From NCBI RefSeq assembly GCF_050262165.1, contig NZ_CP189844.1: DNA of 64,000 bases; one strand, given 5' to 3'. Source of the DNA: Parvimonas sp015257355 (lineage in GTDB: Bacteria; Bacillota; Clostridia; Tissierellales; Peptoniphilaceae). The notes under the pieces are model-generated. The model was not told the origin of the DNA. It did no database searches and worked only from the letters and a program-made list of their open reading frames with translations. The stretch's first letter is position 1. Each line of letters opens with the position of its first letter. Position numbers and translations under genes: made by a program. Of this stretch, positions 62,237 to 64,000 are shown piece by piece.

Positions 62237-63226
62237 ATGGCTAGTGAAATAAAGATTATGACTTTGCGTGAAGCAATAAAAGAAGCAATGTCCGAAGAAA
62301 TGCGTAGAGATGAAAATGTTTTTTTAATGGGAGAAGATGTTGGTATTTTCGGAGGAGATTTCGGAACTACTGTCGGAATGCTTGAAGAATTTGGAGAAGA
62401 AAGAGTTAGAGATTGTCCTATAAGTGAAGCTGCTATAGCAGGAGCTGCTGCAGGAGCTGCATCAGTAGGAATGCGTCCTATTGTTGATATAACTTTTATG
62501 GATTTTGTTACAATAGCAATGGATGCTATAGTAAATGAAGCTGCTCCAATGAGATATATGTTAGGTGGAGAAGTTAGTGTACCTGTTGTTTATCGTTGTG
62601 CATCAGGTTCAGGTACAGGAGCTGCAGCTCAACACAGTAAAGCTCTTGAAGCATGGTTCTGCCATATTCCTGGACTAAAAGTAGTTGCACCTGGAACAGT
62701 AAATGACGCTTATGGAATTTTAAAAGCTTCTGTAAGAGATAATAACCCAGTTATTTTCATAGAACCTAAAGCTCTTTTTGGTAGAAAGGGAGAAGTTAAG
62801 ATTGGAGAAATAGTTGAAATCGGAAAAGGTGAAGTTAAAGTTGAAGGAAAAGATGTAACTTTAGTTTCTTGGGGAAGAATGTTAGAAAGAGCTTTACAAG
62901 CTGCTGAAGAATTAAAAGCTGAAGGAATTAGTGTAGAAGTTGTTGACCCAATTACATTAGTACCTTTAGATGAAGAATTAATAGTTGAATCAGTTAAGAA
63001 AACAGGAAGACTTGTTCTTTGTCATGATTCATTTAAAACAGGTGGATTTGGTGGAGAAATTGCAGCAAGAATTGCTGAAAGTGATGCTTTTGATTATTTA
63101 GATGCACCAATCTACAGAGTTGCAGGAGCTGATACAAATATTCCTTCTGCTAAAAACTTAGAAGCGGTAGTCGTACCAAGTGTTGAAGATATTAAAAATA
63201 CTTTAAGAAAAGCAGTTAATAGATAG
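62237..63226 (+). CDS. acoB: acetoin/pyruvate dehydrogenase E1 component, beta subunit
   Basis: Partner of the alpha subunit, 329 residues. It has the transketolase pyrimidine domain (VFLMGEDVGIFGGDFGTT; CPISEAAIAGAAAGAASVGMRPIVDITFMDF near 64-94) with the catalytic Glu in SEAA, then the C-terminal transketolase domain (VVDPITLVPLDEELI). TAGGAG precedes the ATG, 22 bases after acoA. E2 follows after 9 bases. Confidence 0.92.
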   Translation: MASEIKIMTLREAIKEAMSEEMRRDENVFLMGEDVGIFGGDFGTTVGMLEEFGEERVRDCPISEAAIAGAAAGAASVGMRPIVDITFMDFVTIAMDAIVNEAAPMRYMLGGEVSVPVVYRCASGSGTGAAAQHSKALEAWFCHIPGLKVVAPGTVNDAYGILKASVRDNNPVIFIEPKALFGRKGEVKIGEIVEIGKGEVKVEGKDVTLVSWGRMLERALQAAEELKAEGISVEVVDPITLVPLDEELIVESVKKTGRLVLCHDSFKTGGFGGEIAARIAESDAFDYLDAPIYRVAGADTNIPSAKNLEAVVVPSVEDIKNTLRKAVNR

Positions 63227-63235
63227 GAGGAAATT

Positions 63236-64000
63236 ATGTCTGATATAAAATTTAGAGCAACACCAGTTGCAAGATTTTTATCTAAGCAAAATAATATCGA
63301 CTTATCATTGCTAAAAGGAACAGGTCCAAAGGGAAGAATTCAAAAAGAAGATGTTCTAAACTTTAAAAATTTTGGAATAATAAAAGTTTCATCTCTTGCA
63401 AAGAAGATTGCAGAAGTTGAAGGTGTTGATTTGACTAATGTAACTGGAACAGGAGTTAACGGAAAAATATTAAAAGATGATATTTTAGAATTCTTAGCAA
63501 ATAAAGATGTAATTTCTACAGAAAATGCTGTTGAAGAACAAGTTGTTGAAACTCAAGAAATTAAAAAATCATATGGTGAAGTTGAAGAAGTTCCAATGTC
63601 AATGATGAGAAGAACTGTTGCTAAGAGAATGAGTGAAAGCTATTTTACAGCACCTGTTTTTGTAGCGAATATTGAAGTTGATATGACTGAAGTTAAAAAC
63701 TTAAGAGCAAATATTATGCAACAACTTATTGATGAAACAGGATACAAACTTACAATTACAGATATAATTTCATTAGCAACAGTTAAGAGTTTAGTAAAAC
63801 ATCCATATGTAAATTGTAGCTTATCAGCTGATGGAACAAAGATTTTACTTCATAAGTATGTAAATCTTGCTATGGCTGTTGGACTTGAAAATGGACTTTT
63901 AACACCAGTTGTTAAAAATGCTGAAAAAATGAGTTTAAGAGAACTTATGATTTCATTAAAAGACTTAACTAAGAAAGCTGTTGAAATGAAATTAGAGTCA
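63236..64000 (+). CDS. acoC: dihydrolipoamide acyltransferase E2 without lipoyl domain (3' end outside window)
   Basis: Core E2 subunit of the dehydrogenase complex; 255 residues are visible before the window ends. The protein starts directly with a peripheral subunit-binding domain (ATPVARFLSKQNNIDLSLL, GTGPKGRIQKEDV; about residues 8-42). A second similar domain follows (SSLAKKIAEVEGVDLTNV, GTGVNGKILKDDI; about 51-85), then a linker and the catalytic domain (MMRRTVAKRMSESYFTAPVF near 121). No lipoyl domain with its lysine motif precedes them. GGAGG precedes the ATG, so the start is firm. Confidence 0.85.
   Translation, partial: MSDIKFRATPVARFLSKQNNIDLSLLKGTGPKGRIQKEDVLNFKNFGIIKVSSLAKKIAEVEGVDLTNVTGTGVNGKILKDDILEFLANKDVISTENAVEEQVVETQEIKKSYGEVEEVPMSMMRRTVAKRMSESYFTAPVFVANIEVDMTEVKNLRANIMQQLIDETGYKLTITDIISLATVKSLVKHPYVNCSLSADGTKILLHKYVNLAMAVGLENGLLTPVVKNAEKMSLRELMISLKDLTKKAVEMKLES

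Overview
The window looks like chromosomal DNA of a low-GC Gram-positive anaerobe. Roughly 70% of bases are A or T, start codons are preceded by AGGAGG-type ribosome sites, and there are dlt (lipoteichoic acid D-alanylation) genes, a sortase-type surface protease and a selenocysteine-containing Stickland (glycine/sarcosine reductase type) locus. Together these suggest the class Tissierellia, family Peptoniphilaceae (Parvimonas/Peptoniphilus-like). This is inference from gene content, not a database match.

Layout. 1-4150: housekeeping run rpe, obg, yhbY, a nadD-yqeK fusion split by a frameshift, rsfS, ridA. 4244-8645: dlt operon in the order A-C-B-X-D. 8665-15230: apt, rqcP-like, divIC, tilS (two frameshifts), hpt, ftsH, a small membrane protein and ogg; rqcP to ftsH keeps the order known from Bacillus. 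15231-21560 (minus): a 2,074-residue wall-anchored subtilase. 21726-26075: a cupin regulator and a spermidine/putrescine ABC transporter. 26082-30587: M42 peptidase, a small membrane protein whose terminator has been split by a decayed IS3-family element, and a C69 dipeptidase. 30609-34361: thiamine diphosphokinase, a DXS-like ThDP enzyme, flavodoxin, and superoxide dismutase with a Cys-Gly tail. 34496-37983: TrkA/TrkH and RNase H. 37987-47396: Sua5, GNAT, ComEC, HolA, CopA, PepA and a small exporter-like protein. 47483-48614: L10 leader, rplJ, rplL. 48706-53585: MazF without a visible antitoxin, an APH-fold pseudokinase, ApbE, a zinc-ribbon membrane protein, an unrecognised 405-residue protein and a GntR regulator. 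53919-58390: grdX-grdE-grdB(Sec)-NSS transporter. 58499-61003 (minus): asparaginase and an oligopeptide-binding lipoprotein. 61104-64000: acetoin/pyruvate dehydrogenase E1 alpha, E1 beta and the start of E2, whose N-terminus has two subunit-binding domains and no lipoyl domain.

How the genes work together. Much of the accessory content fits an amino-acid fermenter: secreted subtilase, oligopeptide-binding protein, M42, M17 and C69 peptidases and asparaginase supply amino acids; the NSS carrier could import glycine or a methylated glycine; GrdE/GrdB is the substrate-specific half of a selenium-dependent reductase. The shared GrdA/C/D subunits and selenium genes are not in this window.

The most notable points are the in-frame UGA of grdB with a hairpin directly downstream, the lipoyl-less E2, the pseudokinase, the DXS-like enzyme that appears to lack phosphate-binding arginines, the Cys-Gly tail on SOD, and the IS lodged in a terminator. 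Three frameshifts fall in genes that are normally essential (nadD, tilS twice); sequencing error in A/T-rich DNA is a serious alternative to real decay. No tRNA, rRNA or CRISPR array was recognised.
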